The notes: generated by a model from the letters alone, not told the origin. A stretch of 64,000 bases of DNA from Gammaproteobacteria bacterium (GCA_013372875.1 JABXIW010000056.1:1-64000); one strand, 5' to 3'; positions 45,491-54,453 are shown, counted from the stretch's first letter. Made by a program: numbers and translations.

Positions 45491-48400
45491 TCATCTGCAT
45501 ATTAACTTCTGTATTTTTTGCTCGCTGAATTCTCTAAACTCATCTTCAGATGTAAGGATTGTAGCGTTACACAAGTAATAACTTCTTTTCTGTATTTCAC
45601 TTTTATTAAGCCACTTATTAATATTTTCTTTGCTTACAACAGAATAAGACCCACAACAAGAGCGAACCCCTTTAGGATGAATAGGTTGCCAATAATTGTA
45701 CCAGAATGATGAAAAGCCAATTTTAACTCCATCGATTGAGTAGTAAAAAATGCCGTCGGAAGATGAACCTACCAATTTCTTACCTTCAATAGTACATCTG
45801 GGAATATAAAACCCACGCGATTCGAGATCGGAGTGCCAATGCCCATATCTCATATGCGGATATGAAGTGCCAGCTAATAAAAAGCCTTCAGATTCTTGAG
45901 GTTCACCGAATACATAAGACAATTTCTTATCCAGAAGACTGCCCTCGGCCACACAATCAGAGCGCTCTGTTATTTGCATATCCTCCATTAGTTCAAATTC
46001 AACTATCGCCTGTACAACAGTTATATCAATCCAGTTATTGTTATTAATCTTCAGTGGTAATGAAAGTGCCAAAAGTTCATTGCTGTCATCTAATTTTTTA
46101 AAGTTATCTAAAGCTTTTTCAATAAAATGGATTACATCATCTTCGCAAGGAGAGTCTTTACTTTTCCATTCAGGCAACCATTTGGGTTTTTGAGGGTAAA
46201 GCTCAAAGTACGAAGGCTCGATAGGAAGTGCTGGTAACGATAAATGCTCAGCATAAGAGTCTGGCATACCGTAGTATTGCTTTGCCACTTCAATTGTTCT
46301 CAGATATGCAGAACGACCACGGTGGCTTGCTTGGGTATAAAACTGTCCGGTTGCTCTTTGCCTATCACGGCTTAAAAAGTAATCAATAGCTATTTCTGCG
46401 GGAGGCTGATATTCGAAAGTATTGTTCCATTCTGATTGGTAATGAAGGGTAAAGGGTAGCCCAGTTCTTTGCTCTTGTTCTTGCAACAAAGAATTGTACA
46501 ATAGAGGTACATGGCTTCCCTGACAATAATCGAATCGATTATTTCCATCATTCAAAATAACAAATGGAGAAAACGGATAAGCATAATCCCCCAAATATTC
46601 TGGGTCTGATATCAATTCCGATAGTATTAGATCAGATAGGGTGGACCGTGCTTTAATAAATTGTCCCAGATCATTTGGACAAATATATCCCCTAGACTTT
46701 GCAATAAAAAATACGCACAGCACTTCAACACACTCAGATTCCTGTTTTCTATTTGCTAAGTCTTCCTTCAATAATTCCTCAACTCTTGGGTACTGAGCTA
46801 TTAAAAGCAGAGAAAGCTGGTCTATTGTCCATAGCTTAATAGAAGGTATCGGGAGCTTCAGTCTTGAAACTAAAAGTTTAACCAATGCTTCTTCGAGAGT
46901 GTCATCCTGACGCCAATCCAAGGGCGGCGTTGTAAGTTTAAGGTTACTAACGTCATCTTCCAATCCTTCAACCATTGATAAAGTGAGCTTAAGCGCTTCT
47001 TCTTTCCTGCCACTATGAACAAGTAAAAATACTAATTTGTCGTTGGGAATAATTAAGCTGCCAAACTTATCCTTCCAACTGTCCGACTGCGATGTTGTTA
47101 GTCTTATGAACTCATCAATCTTTTTAGGATACAGGTCTGCAACGACTTTAAGCCGTTCAATACTGCTCTCAGGTCTTTCGTACCAATCAGACCAACCACC
47201 CATTGCCTTGTGAGCTTCAACCAAAAGCTCAAAGGCTTTTGCTTTGCCATCTAACTTTTTGGTACTGAAAAAAAGAGGGTCTAATAAGTATCGTTTACCG
47301 TCGAAACGATCTACGAATGTCGATACGTGTGGCTCTAAATAATGTAGTAGTTCAGACTCTTTTCCTTGATCGCACCAGTATCTGTACCAAAGCTTCCAAA
47401 ATTCACTGGTGCTATATTTTCCTTTAAGCGCTACTGTCAGCTCTTCGAACTTATTAGGTGGATAATCCGATGGCTGCAACGAAATTTTTTCATGAAGCTC
47501 ATCATTGGATGAACGCTTATCTTCAACCTGGTTGTTAATGTTAACCCCAATCAGGCTTTCTATTTCATCGCTGATGTGAATGGCCTGTGGATTTCCTTGT
47601 TCAACCTTTTCTTTAAGAACTTGATAACAGCTTGAATCCAATCCTGTCAAATATAAATGTTTAGTTATGGGTGAAGAAAAGTCACACCTTTCAAGTAATC
47701 TTAGAATTGTCTCTTCAGCATAATACCATTCGCCATCTCTGAGCTCTTGGTCGTAAACTGAAGACGCTGTTTGCGGGTTTAATCTAGCTAATAACGACGA
47801 TATGGAGTGCTTAGAATGCCTGGTTTCATCACCATCAGTAAATTCGGAGATATTGAAAACTATCGGTGATATTCGCTCTAGTATTTCCATAGCAGAATCA
47901 GGATCAGCGTCAGAAAGGTATTTCACAGCTGTCAAAACATCAAATATGGTACGATCTTTGTGATGCCCGTAACCGAGCACAAAATCCCATGTTTTTCTCA
48001 AACAACTTTCAAAAAAGGCTAGATTATCGTGTTGTAATGCAATTTGTGCGAGCTCGAGGTAAGCATTAGAGTTCTCAATTGTTTCTTCTAGTTCATTTAA
48101 CTGCCGCTCCTCTTCGAGCTCAATAAGAAGTCTCGCTGCATCATCATCAAACAGCTTGAGACTTTCTTCGCAATACCATAGCCTTAGCCACTCAGATCTG
48201 AAGATGCCATAGTCAATAATGTTCTCTAATTCTTCACGTGTGATTTCAGACTTAGTAGTTATCAGATGACAATCAGCAGCAATTTCAATCCAGCTGCGTT
48301 TCAAATTTATATCGGCTCGTCGTGCGTCCCATTGGTCCTCATCTAATATTGGTTCAGAAGGAAACATTTTACATACCAAATCGAAGTTTAGTGTGTTTCC

Positions 48401-49720
48401 TGCTAAAAGCTCATTTGCCAGCAAATCTGCAATATCATTCAGAAAATCAAAATGAGCAGACACATCTGCTTGATCTGATGTTTCGCTAACTGGTAACCAA
48501 GAAAAGTCACCTTCCGCATTTAACCTAGTACAAAGTGAAGCAAAGAACCAATTATGATAACCTCCCGTATTTCCAACTTTGTAGACTGCCTCCGACTGGT
48601 CATCAAAATGGTTAGTTTCAATACTGGCAAATACTTTCTTAGAGAATACATCTAAAAAATGAGATAAGTGCTGTGAGGAGAAAGAGTTATATTCTGGCCG
48701 GCAGGTTATATCTGCACCGTCGACAATACTTAACCTAATTGCATCAAGTTCAACTTTACCAATATGGCTCGAATCTTCAGGTAAAGATTGCCAAGCCCTA
48801 AAGAGAAGACCAACTCCGTTCTTTATACGACATGCACTCCTGAAACTAGCCACATACCCATCGGGCCAATTGGAGAAATTTCCTCCTTCAAAAATCGCAT
48901 CGTAATTTAGGTTGTCGGTTAATACTCCTGCTTTTATCAATACAGCAGCTTCTGCTTCGTTATCTTGAGTGTGTCGTGAAGATAATAGTTTGGTTTTAGC
49001 CCGATACCGATCAATAGCTTTCTGCGATAATAGCTCTGCTTGATCAACTGCCCCTCTATACCATAATGCAATTGCCAATATGGATAATTTGGTTGGTGAA
49101 TACTCATTTTGTCCAGAAATTATCTCATTCAGAGACAGTTCGTCAGATATAACTAGAGAGAATATTTCTAAGTTAGTAGAATCCCATATCTGGAATTCAG
49201 GACCATTGATCAGCCTAGTTTTTAGCGCCCTATGTCGGTATGCTTCTGCATACTCAAGATCCTGGAACGCATAGGTTTCTGCTTCTGATAATAGTCGAAT
49301 GCAGGCTCTCACAGGCATTCCAATAATAAGCTTATCAAGCACCCAGTCTCGAGTAACACCCTGTCGTAATTCTGAAGAGTCGCCCCCCCGAGCCAAACTC
49401 GACCAAAGCCAATTATCTTTGAGATGTGTTGGAGCGCTCAAACTCAGCCATTCACACACACATGGCAGTAATGCGTTTATTCGCTCTTGGTGCTCCTCCT
49501 GATTTCGTACAAATACCACTAGGCTTTCATGGAAAGGCCTTACCCCGCAGCCCCCTTCTGACATCATATGTGCAACTGCATCCACACTCGGTGCATATTC
49601 GTGATTATCTTTTACAACAGTACCAATCGCCTGTCTCGGCCACGCAAACTGAAAACCACTACACAAATGAAGAACATCCTTTTGTTTATAGTTCAGGTTA
49701 CGCCAAAGTGTAGAATCCAT
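45491..49720 (-). CDS. Avs-like STAND protein, 3' half (inverted)
   Basis: A 1409-codon open frame, mostly alpha-helical and solenoid-like. It opens MDST-LWRNLNYKQKD and continues VLHLCSGFQFAWPR, the winged-helix segment that normally follows a STAND NTPase. The first four codons (ATG GAT TCT ACA) are the transposon terminus, so the apparent start is an accident of insertion. Removing the element and one CTTTGG copy joins YYSDLW to RNLNYK in frame, giving 1923 codons with the 5' half. The TPR-like C-terminal part would be the phage-protein sensor. No internal stop is present, so the disruption is probably recent. Expression of this half alone is doubtful. Confidence 0.8.
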   Translation of the reverse strand: MDSTLWRNLNYKQKDVLHLCSGFQFAWPRQAIGTVVKDNHEYAPSVDAVAHMMSEGGCGVRPFHESLVVFVRNQEEHQERINALLPCVCEWLSLSAPTHLKDNWLWSSLARGGDSSELRQGVTRDWVLDKLIIGMPVRACIRLLSEAETYAFQDLEYAEAYRHRALKTRLINGPEFQIWDSTNLEIFSLVISDELSLNEIISGQNEYSPTKLSILAIALWYRGAVDQAELLSQKAIDRYRAKTKLLSSRHTQDNEAEAAVLIKAGVLTDNLNYDAIFEGGNFSNWPDGYVASFRSACRIKNGVGLLFRAWQSLPEDSSHIGKVELDAIRLSIVDGADITCRPEYNSFSSQHLSHFLDVFSKKVFASIETNHFDDQSEAVYKVGNTGGYHNWFFASLCTRLNAEGDFSWLPVSETSDQADVSAHFDFLNDIADLLANELLAGNTLNFDLVCKMFPSEPILDEDQWDARRADINLKRSWIEIAADCHLITTKSEITREELENIIDYGIFRSEWLRLWYCEESLKLFDDDAARLLIELEEERQLNELEETIENSNAYLELAQIALQHDNLAFFESCLRKTWDFVLGYGHHKDRTIFDVLTAVKYLSDADPDSAMEILERISPIVFNISEFTDGDETRHSKHSISSLLARLNPQTASSVYDQELRDGEWYYAEETILRLLERCDFSSPITKHLYLTGLDSSCYQVLKEKVEQGNPQAIHISDEIESLIGVNINNQVEDKRSSNDELHEKISLQPSDYPPNKFEELTVALKGKYSTSEFWKLWYRYWCDQGKESELLHYLEPHVSTFVDRFDGKRYLLDPLFFSTKKLDGKAKAFELLVEAHKAMGGWSDWYERPESSIERLKVVADLYPKKIDEFIRLTTSQSDSWKDKFGSLIIPNDKLVFLLVHSGRKEEALKLTLSMVEGLEDDVSNLKLTTPPLDWRQDDTLEEALVKLLVSRLKLPIPSIKLWTIDQLSLLLIAQYPRVEELLKEDLANRKQESECVEVLCVFFIAKSRGYICPNDLGQFIKARSTLSDLILSELISDPEYLGDYAYPFSPFVILNDGNNRFDYCQGSHVPLLYNSLLQEQEQRTGLPFTLHYQSEWNNTFEYQPPAEIAIDYFLSRDRQRATGQFYTQASHRGRSAYLRTIEVAKQYYGMPDSYAEHLSLPALPIEPSYFELYPQKPKWLPEWKSKDSPCEDDVIHFIEKALDNFKKLDDSNELLALSLPLKINNNNWIDITVVQAIVEFELMEDMQITERSDCVAEGSLLDKKLSYVFGEPQESEGFLLAGTSYPHMRYGHWHSDLESRGFYIPRCTIEGKKLVGSSSDGIFYYSIDGVKIGFSSFWYNYWQPIHPKGVRSCCGSYSVVSKENINKWLNKSEIQKRSYYLCNATILTSEDEFREFSEQKIQKLICR
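49703..49708. repeat. 6-bp target site duplication, right copy
   Basis: CCAAAG on the + strand is CTTTGG in the reading direction of the STAND 3' half and abuts the transposon terminus at 49709. It matches the copy at 43839-43844. Confidence 0.85.
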
Positions 49721-49785
49721 TTGAATTGTTTGGTGAGTCCATTTTTAATCGAAAGGTGAGTCCAAATTTAACTGGACTAAATCCA
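49709..49785 (+). mobile_element. IS21-like transposon end B with four TCCA boxes
   Basis: The terminus TGTAGAATCCA is identical to end A over 11 bases. TCCA boxes are at offsets 7, 29, 52 and 73, exactly as at end A; boxes two and three read GGTGAGTCCA. It points to the right like end A, which is the wrong orientation for a simple insertion and is explained by inversion of the segment that carries it. Confidence 0.82.
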
Positions 49786-49802
49786 AAGTAACTGAAAATT
49801 AA

Positions 49803-50582
49803 CTAGTTATGGTTATTTGAAAGAGATTTCTCATACTCCTTTTTGGCAATAACCATTTTGGCTATTTTCAAGAGTCCACTCGTAAACTGTCTATCTAGGA
49901 TTTCTTTAGAGTTTTCTGCATCTATGGTCTTAAGTAACTGATGGTTTGCAGAAATGTCAGTATCCTTAAGTATATTTTTTGTGATGTTGAGTTTTTTTAA
50001 CTCATGTCTGTTTCTCTTCATTATCTCCATTAATGAGCTAAACATAAGACTTCTGGAGTGGTAAAAATCTTTGTGTAAACTGACTGTTAAAAATGTCGAT
50101 AAGCACTTTTGATAGATCTCTTCTAAAGGAACTTCGTAACGGTAAGCGAGCCCTAACCTTAACTCTATTAATACATTGGTAAAGCAACTAATAGTGATAG
50201 AATTAAATGAGTCATCCGGTACGGCATAATATGGCCTGAACTCAATAGCTTTTATCTCACCGCTTTTTCTATAAAAAAGAGCATGGAATTGTTTCCATCC
50301 AATTTTTAAAATTTGGTTCTTTGTTAATGGTTCAGGCATCAATAGTTTAAATATTGGTTCATTGTAATATTCCTTGATTCCAGGGTATTGAGGTTCAAGC
50401 TTTTCAACGCTGCTGGGTAACATTGTTCTTTCTCCAGAGTACCAATTTTTTATAGTACTAGTGCTTTTCAGATTGCTTGATAAAAGTATTTGCTCAATTA
50501 CATATTGCTCGCGCTTATTCTGGGGCAAAAATTTCCTAACCACACAAACGCTCCTTAACTTTTTTGCATCAGATATTTTCAT
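49803..50582 (-). CDS. Hypothetical protein near transposon end B
   Basis: A 259-residue basic protein that I do not recognise. The N-terminal 70 residues look helical, with a segment (TSTIKNWYSGERTMLP) resembling the HTH/Y-shaped DNA-recognition part of regulators that read a helix followed by a wing. The middle has FYRKSGEIKAIEFRPY, and the C-terminal 100 residues are predicted helices rich in Lys and Leu. It starts only 123 bases from the divergent 85-residue gene and ends 18 bases from the fourth TCCA box. The position just inside a transposon end suggests a regulator or cargo; nothing more is supported. Confidence 0.6.
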   Translation of the reverse strand: MKISDAKKLRSVCVVRKFLPQNKREQYVIEQILLSSNLKSTSTIKNWYSGERTMLPSSVEKLEPQYPGIKEYYNEPIFKLLMPEPLTKNQILKIGWKQFHALFYRKSGEIKAIEFRPYYAVPDDSFNSITISCFTNVLIELRLGLAYRYEVPLEEIYQKCLSTFLTVSLHKDFYHSRSLMFSSLMEIMKRNRHELKKLNITKNILKDTDISANHQLLKTIDAENSKEILDRQFTSGLLKIAKMVIAKKEYEKSLSNNHN

Positions 50583-50705
50583 AGTGACTCCTTGTTATTT
50601 ACGGAGGTAAAAAACACCTTTCAAAATAACAGAAAAAGATCTTGATAAATACACTAAGGATATTTCACACTATTTAGTCCTCTTTTAATCGATTTGAAAT
50701 GACTG

Positions 50706-50963
50706 ATGACCACACAGAAGTACATCACTGCTGAAGAGCTTGAAAAAGTGCTGATAGAAAAATACGGCATTTTAATTGGCGGAGAAAATTTATGGAAAGT
50801 TTTAGGTTTTCAATCGGCAGGATCATTTCAAAGGGCAGCTACCAGAAAGCTGATTCCACTTAAAATATTTCCAATCGATAACCGAAAAGGCAAATTTGCT
50901 TTGGCACACGATGTTGCGAACTATTTGGTCCAACAAAGGGAGAAATACAATGAATCAGTTTGA
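50706..50963 (+). CDS. Small putative DNA-binding protein
   Basis: An 85-residue protein with the pattern ITAEELEKVLIEKYGILIGGENLWKVLGF, followed by SFQRAATRKLIPL and KGKFALAHDVANYLVQQ. This recalls small winged-helix or MerR-like DNA-binding proteins, in which a GF-S-Q-R-A-x-R motif contacts DNA. It is divergent from the 259-residue gene, sharing a 123-base region that may hold a common control site. It is followed by a terminator-like hairpin. Specific role unknown; regulation of the element is a reasonable guess. Confidence 0.6.
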   Translation: MTTQKYITAEELEKVLIEKYGILIGGENLWKVLGFQSAGSFQRAATRKLIPLKIFPIDNRKGKFALAHDVANYLVQQREKYNESV

Positions 50964-51000
50964 GTTTTGGTGACGAAATTTCAATTGGTGAGGAAAAATA

Positions 51001-51035
51001 AAAGCCGCTATAGCGAGTCGGATCGCAGCGGCTTT
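51001..51035 (+). terminator. Hairpin terminator after the 85-residue gene
   Basis: A nine-base outer stem, AAAGCCGCT / AGCGGCTTT, encloses an inner GCGA-TCGC stem. A short T-run ends it. It separates the regulator pair from the transposase operon. Confidence 0.7.
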
Positions 51036-51038
51036 TGA

Positions 51039-51065
51039 GGTGTCAAATATTAGTAACCTGACACC
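51039..51065. repeat. GGTGTCA / TGACACC inverted repeat
   Basis: GGTGTCA (51039-51045) and TGACACC (51059-51065) flank a 13-base spacer directly after the terminator. The half-sites equal those of the TacA-type operators at 57695-57744, so it may be an operator; a recombinase site is the alternative. Confidence 0.4.
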
Positions 51066-51081
51066 CTTATTTTCTATCATT

Positions 51082-51103
51082 CATCCTTGCATTGTCAAGG
51101 ATG
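51082..51103. repeat. 8-bp inverted repeat with 6-bp spacer, candidate recombination site
   Basis: CATCCTTG and CAAGGATG flank CATTGT. Arms around a six-base centre are the layout of tyrosine recombinase core sites. The repeat lies upstream of the operon that encodes such a recombinase. A TCCA-type box (TGGACTCACC, minus orientation) overlaps its right edge at 51102-51111. Confidence 0.4.
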
Positions 51104-51190
51104 GACTCACCTCTTTTTAACTATCGAAAGTATGGCTAAGTCTTGCTTAGTCTTGTTATGTACATCCCTGTACAGGAGAGGTAATGCTGT

Positions 51191-51418
51191 ATGAACACAA
51201 ATAATTTAGCAAGATCAATTAAGAACGCTCTTTATTCGGATGGAAAGCACTTTCCTGGTATAAAAAAACAAGCCAATCAAAATCTTTATAAGATTTGGTG
51301 CCGATATCACAGACTTTATCCTTTAGGTTATTCCAAATCTCAATTTTATTGTAGGTTCCGAAATGAAATTAGAAAAAGAGAACATGTGGAACCTCTAAAA
51401 GCAGGAGAATTAGCATGA
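51191..51418 (+). CDS. Small IstA-like DNA-binding protein
   Basis: A 75-residue basic protein. The segment LYKIWCRYHRLYPLGYSKSQFYCRF matches, in shortened form, the stretch of IS21 IstA transposases that reads Y...HP.GYS.SQF..., which lies between their DNA-binding and catalytic domains. The full-length IstA next door has its own copy (IYPNGYKRSRF). This gene may therefore encode a separate end-binding helper. AGGAGAGG is nine bases before the ATG, and the stop overlaps the istA start by 4 bases, so the two are coupled. Confidence 0.65.
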   Translation: MNTNNLARSIKNALYSDGKHFPGIKKQANQNLYKIWCRYHRLYPLGYSKSQFYCRFRNEIRKREHVEPLKAGELA

Positions 51419-52959
51419 TGCGGATAGAGCGAGCTATTCTCTTAAGGGTGTTTGAATTATTTGAGCGCTCCGCATTTAGTTTTACTCAAATCGCTGAGGC
51501 TTGCTCAATTAGCACTAGCACCGTTTCAGACTACTACCGAAAGTTTAAAGCTGCAAATTTAACTGTTGCAGAGTTAGATAAAAAAACTACTGATGAGTGG
51601 GAGGAAATATTTTATCAAGCTAAAGAAAACTATAAAAGTGATCAAGAGCCTGATTGGGATCTTATTCTAAAAGAAACAGAGAAAAAATATGGCACTACTC
51701 AAAAGGAATTTGAGAAGTATCAAGAAATCTATCCAAACGGTTACAAACGCTCCCGTTTCTTTGAGTTAGTAAAGAAAGAGCGATTAAAACGCAACTTAAC
51801 CTCTAAGCTCCGTCGATATCCAGGCTATCTTATTGAAGTTGATTTTGCTGGTTCACAACCTTGGTATTTCGATACTGAAGGCAAAAAAGTAAAGCTCTGT
51901 ATTTTTGTCGCAACCATTGATGATAGCGGAAAAATATTTGCTTTTGCCTGTCGAAATCAATCGACACGTGAATGGATCAGAGCCCATGTAGCAATGTTCG
52001 AATTTTACGGCGGGGTACCTGAAGTTGTCGTTTGCGATAATCTTAAGGCAGCCATAATAAAACTAGGCAAGCGACGACAACTTAATCGAGTGTATGCGGC
52101 ATTAGCCAAGCATTACGGTTTTACAGTAATGAATACTCGTCCTAGAAAACCAAAAGACAAAGCTCGCGTAGAGCGAGCGGTACGAATAATCAATGAGCGT
52201 ATATTCACTGATATGCGTAAGTTGAGCTTTTTTAGTTTCGATGAAGCTCAAAATTTTATTTCTCAAAAGCTATTCGAAATCAATGAGCGTAGCAGCAAAG
52301 GTGGCGATTGTCGTAATGTCCGATTTGACAAGTTAGATAAAGCTAAACTTAAGCCTAACCCTAAAGAACCATTCCAATACTTTGAGTGGATAAAGCCTAG
52401 AGTTGTAGGACGAGATTGTTATCTGGCTGTTGAAGGACATTATTACTCTGTTCCTCGCAAACTATTCGGTAAAAAGCTTGAAACTAAATATAACAGCGAT
52501 TTCATCTACTTCATAAATGAAGATGATAAGGAGCTGATTACCCATAAACGAAGCTATGAAGACGGTGGCTTTACATACATTGATAGCCATATACCTGAAA
52601 ACTATAAGCGCTGGGGAGCTTGCAAACATGACTTTTTGGATTGGGCTGACAATATTGCAGCATCGCTTATAACCATTGTTGACCTGGCTTATCTTAATAA
52701 AGAGCCTATCGATAAAGTTGCAGCTGAAAAGTGTGGCAAAATCCGAAAACTCTTTGATGATACGAATGACCAGTCAATATTCTTGGAGGCTTGTAATTAC
52801 GCCACTTCAAAAGGTCGATTAAGCATTTCAGCCACGGATATCGAGTCTTTAATGCGGACTAAGCCTTGGCTTACGGAGGTTGATGAGGATTATCAACTGC
52901 CAATCCATCCAAACATTCGTCCTGAGTCCGACTTCTCAAACAGAGGAATACAATTATGA
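51415..52959 (+). CDS. IS21 family transposase (IstA-like)
   Basis: A 514-residue DDE transposase. An N-terminal HTH (FTQIAEACSISTSTVSDYYRKF, about residues 19-40) is followed by the integrase core with catalytic Asp in EVDFAGS, Asp in VVCDNLKAA and Glu in KARVERAVR. A C-terminal beta-barrel domain then carries GHYYSVP, typical of IstA. It cuts and joins the element ends. It is followed by istB with a 4-base overlap, the arrangement that defines IS21. The length is normal for the family. Confidence 0.93.
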   Translation: MMRIERAILLRVFELFERSAFSFTQIAEACSISTSTVSDYYRKFKAANLTVAELDKKTTDEWEEIFYQAKENYKSDQEPDWDLILKETEKKYGTTQKEFEKYQEIYPNGYKRSRFFELVKKERLKRNLTSKLRRYPGYLIEVDFAGSQPWYFDTEGKKVKLCIFVATIDDSGKIFAFACRNQSTREWIRAHVAMFEFYGGVPEVVVCDNLKAAIIKLGKRRQLNRVYAALAKHYGFTVMNTRPRKPKDKARVERAVRIINERIFTDMRKLSFFSFDEAQNFISQKLFEINERSSKGGDCRNVRFDKLDKAKLKPNPKEPFQYFEWIKPRVVGRDCYLAVEGHYYSVPRKLFGKKLETKYNSDFIYFINEDDKELITHKRSYEDGGFTYIDSHIPENYKRWGACKHDFLDWADNIAASLITIVDLAYLNKEPIDKVAAEKCGKIRKLFDDTNDQSIFLEACNYATSKGRLSISATDIESLMRTKPWLTEVDEDYQLPIHPNIRPESDFSNRGIQL

Positions 52960-53684
52960 ATAGTTCTGAACTTATTAAGTTATTGGAAGCGTTAAAGCTA
53001 TTGGTAGTCAAATCTCTTTATCAAAAAGATATCAAACGGATAGACAGGCACCAGATGAGTTTTGAGGAGCTGCTCACTTACTACTTGAGTGCTCAACTTG
53101 CTCACAATGAAAAGGTTGCATTTCAACGAGCAATTAGCCGCTCTAGGATCAAAGAAGTCACTGCCGATATTAGTGACATTCATTTTGATGTGGACAGATA
53201 TGAGAATAAGGAGCAATTGCAATTATTAATTCAAGGTAATTGGATAGAACTTTTGCAGCATATTGTCTTAGAGGGAGCAACAGGCGTTGGTAAGAGCTGG
53301 ATAGCTTCTGCACTTGCAATTCTGGCCATTAAAATGAAAAAGCGCGTGCTATGGCTTCGCGTGCCTGAATTATTGGACACTCTGGAAATAAAGCGTAGTG
53401 AAGGCAGTCATCTTAAATACCGCAGCTACTTATCTAAAATCCCTATTTTGGTGTTGGATGACTTTGGTCTTACGCCCTTAACAGCTCGTGCAAGACAAGA
53501 TTTACTGGAAATCGTTGAAGATCGATCTCAAAAAGGATCTTTAATTATTACCTCTCAACTTCCTCATGAAAAATGGCGCGATTATATTGGCGATAAAACC
53601 ATAGGTGATGCTTTGGTCGATCGAATTTTAAGTCGAGCACACATCGTTAAGCTCTCAGGCAAATCACGCCGTACCGCAGATTAA
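52956..53684 (+). CDS. IS21 family helper ATPase (IstB-like)
   Basis: A 242-residue AAA+ ATPase of the DnaC/IstB type. Walker A GATGVGKSW is near residue 109 and Walker B PILVLDDFGL near 165. The sensor and arginine regions (LIITSQLP, GDALVDRILSRAH) are present. IstB remodels target DNA and activates IstA. It overlaps istA by four bases. A short N-terminal helical extension precedes the ATPase core, as usual. Confidence 0.93.
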   Translation: MNSSELIKLLEALKLLVVKSLYQKDIKRIDRHQMSFEELLTYYLSAQLAHNEKVAFQRAISRSRIKEVTADISDIHFDVDRYENKEQLQLLIQGNWIELLQHIVLEGATGVGKSWIASALAILAIKMKKRVLWLRVPELLDTLEIKRSEGSHLKYRSYLSKIPILVLDDFGLTPLTARARQDLLEIVEDRSQKGSLIITSQLPHEKWRDYIGDKTIGDALVDRILSRAHIVKLSGKSRRTAD

Positions 53685-53700
53685 TTATTGGAGAACGAAT

Positions 53701-54453
53701 ATGAATATTTTACAACCAAATGGCAAAGTTCGTCGCACGCAGATGACAATACCAACTCAAGATCTGTTCCTAAATCAGTATGAGCCTGATAATTTAGATT
53801 TAACTGCTGCTCAGAGGTTTTGTAATTATAGCCACCAAACCCTTCGAGAAGATTTAGATGCTATGGAGGCTCTAGAATCTCTTGGCATCGATGACTTTAA
53901 TCTAATCGACCACTTCTCACTGGGTTTTGCTAATGGCTCTTATCTGAAGCAGCTACCACACAGAGACTCCTTTGAAGGCGCCTATGAAAGGGGTACATTA
54001 CAACGTCTTGGGATTACCAATGATATAGGACGATTTAATTTTCCTAAATCTATTGTCATCCCTGTGGTATTGGATATTAATTCTCTGTTCTATGGAGTCA
54101 TTACTTATTGGCTTTATCCTAAAACCAAAGAGCTTCGATCTCGCTCTATAATTTGGAGTCAAAATGGGTTAGCTCTTTTTAATAAGCAAGCCGCTGATTA
54201 CTACGAGCACCTTAATGTTACTAGTTCTCCTTTAACTGCTCTTAAGTTCATTCAAGCTGGTTATGACAACACCATAGCGATTGTGTCTAATGGCGCAACG
54301 GAGGACAGTTATTATGATTTGATACATCGCTATCCTACAAAAAAGATTTCAATCATTGCTGACAGCTCTATCGATGATGAGATATTCAGAGTTCAGTTGA
54401 AATCTGCTTGCTTATCACTTGGGATCAGCATTAAGGAATTCATGAATGAATAA
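53701..54453 (+). CDS. Toprim-like protein of the transposase operon
   Basis: A 250-residue protein whose middle (about residues 70-145) resembles the toprim N-terminal region of DnaG-type primases: DHFSLGFANGSYLKQLP, ERGTLQRLGI, then a GRFNFPKSIVIPV segment. The C-terminal part (FIQAGYDNTIAIVSNGATED to the end) aligns loosely with a toprim fold, but the usual EGxxD metal motif is not evident, so catalysis is doubtful. Such a protein inside an istA-istB operon is unusual for an insertion sequence. It starts 16 bases after istB with a GGAGA ribosome site and overlaps the recombinase gene by 8 bases. Confidence 0.55.
   Translation: MNILQPNGKVRRTQMTIPTQDLFLNQYEPDNLDLTAAQRFCNYSHQTLREDLDAMEALESLGIDDFNLIDHFSLGFANGSYLKQLPHRDSFEGAYERGTLQRLGITNDIGRFNFPKSIVIPVVLDINSLFYGVITYWLYPKTKELRSRSIIWSQNGLALFNKQAADYYEHLNVTSSPLTALKFIQAGYDNTIAIVSNGATEDSYYDLIHRYPTKKISIIADSSIDDEIFRVQLKSACLSLGISIKEFMNE

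Noticed and set aside
45491..49720. The 1409-codon frame as an independent gene with its own start
   Set aside because: Its ATG and first three further codons are exactly the transposon terminus, and the following codons continue the interrupted 5' half, so the start is accidental.
45425..51103. Inversion through CATCC(C)TTG-like sequences at 45442 and 51082
   Set aside because: The match at 45442 is too short, and a breakpoint at 51090 would place the transposase operon outside its own element.
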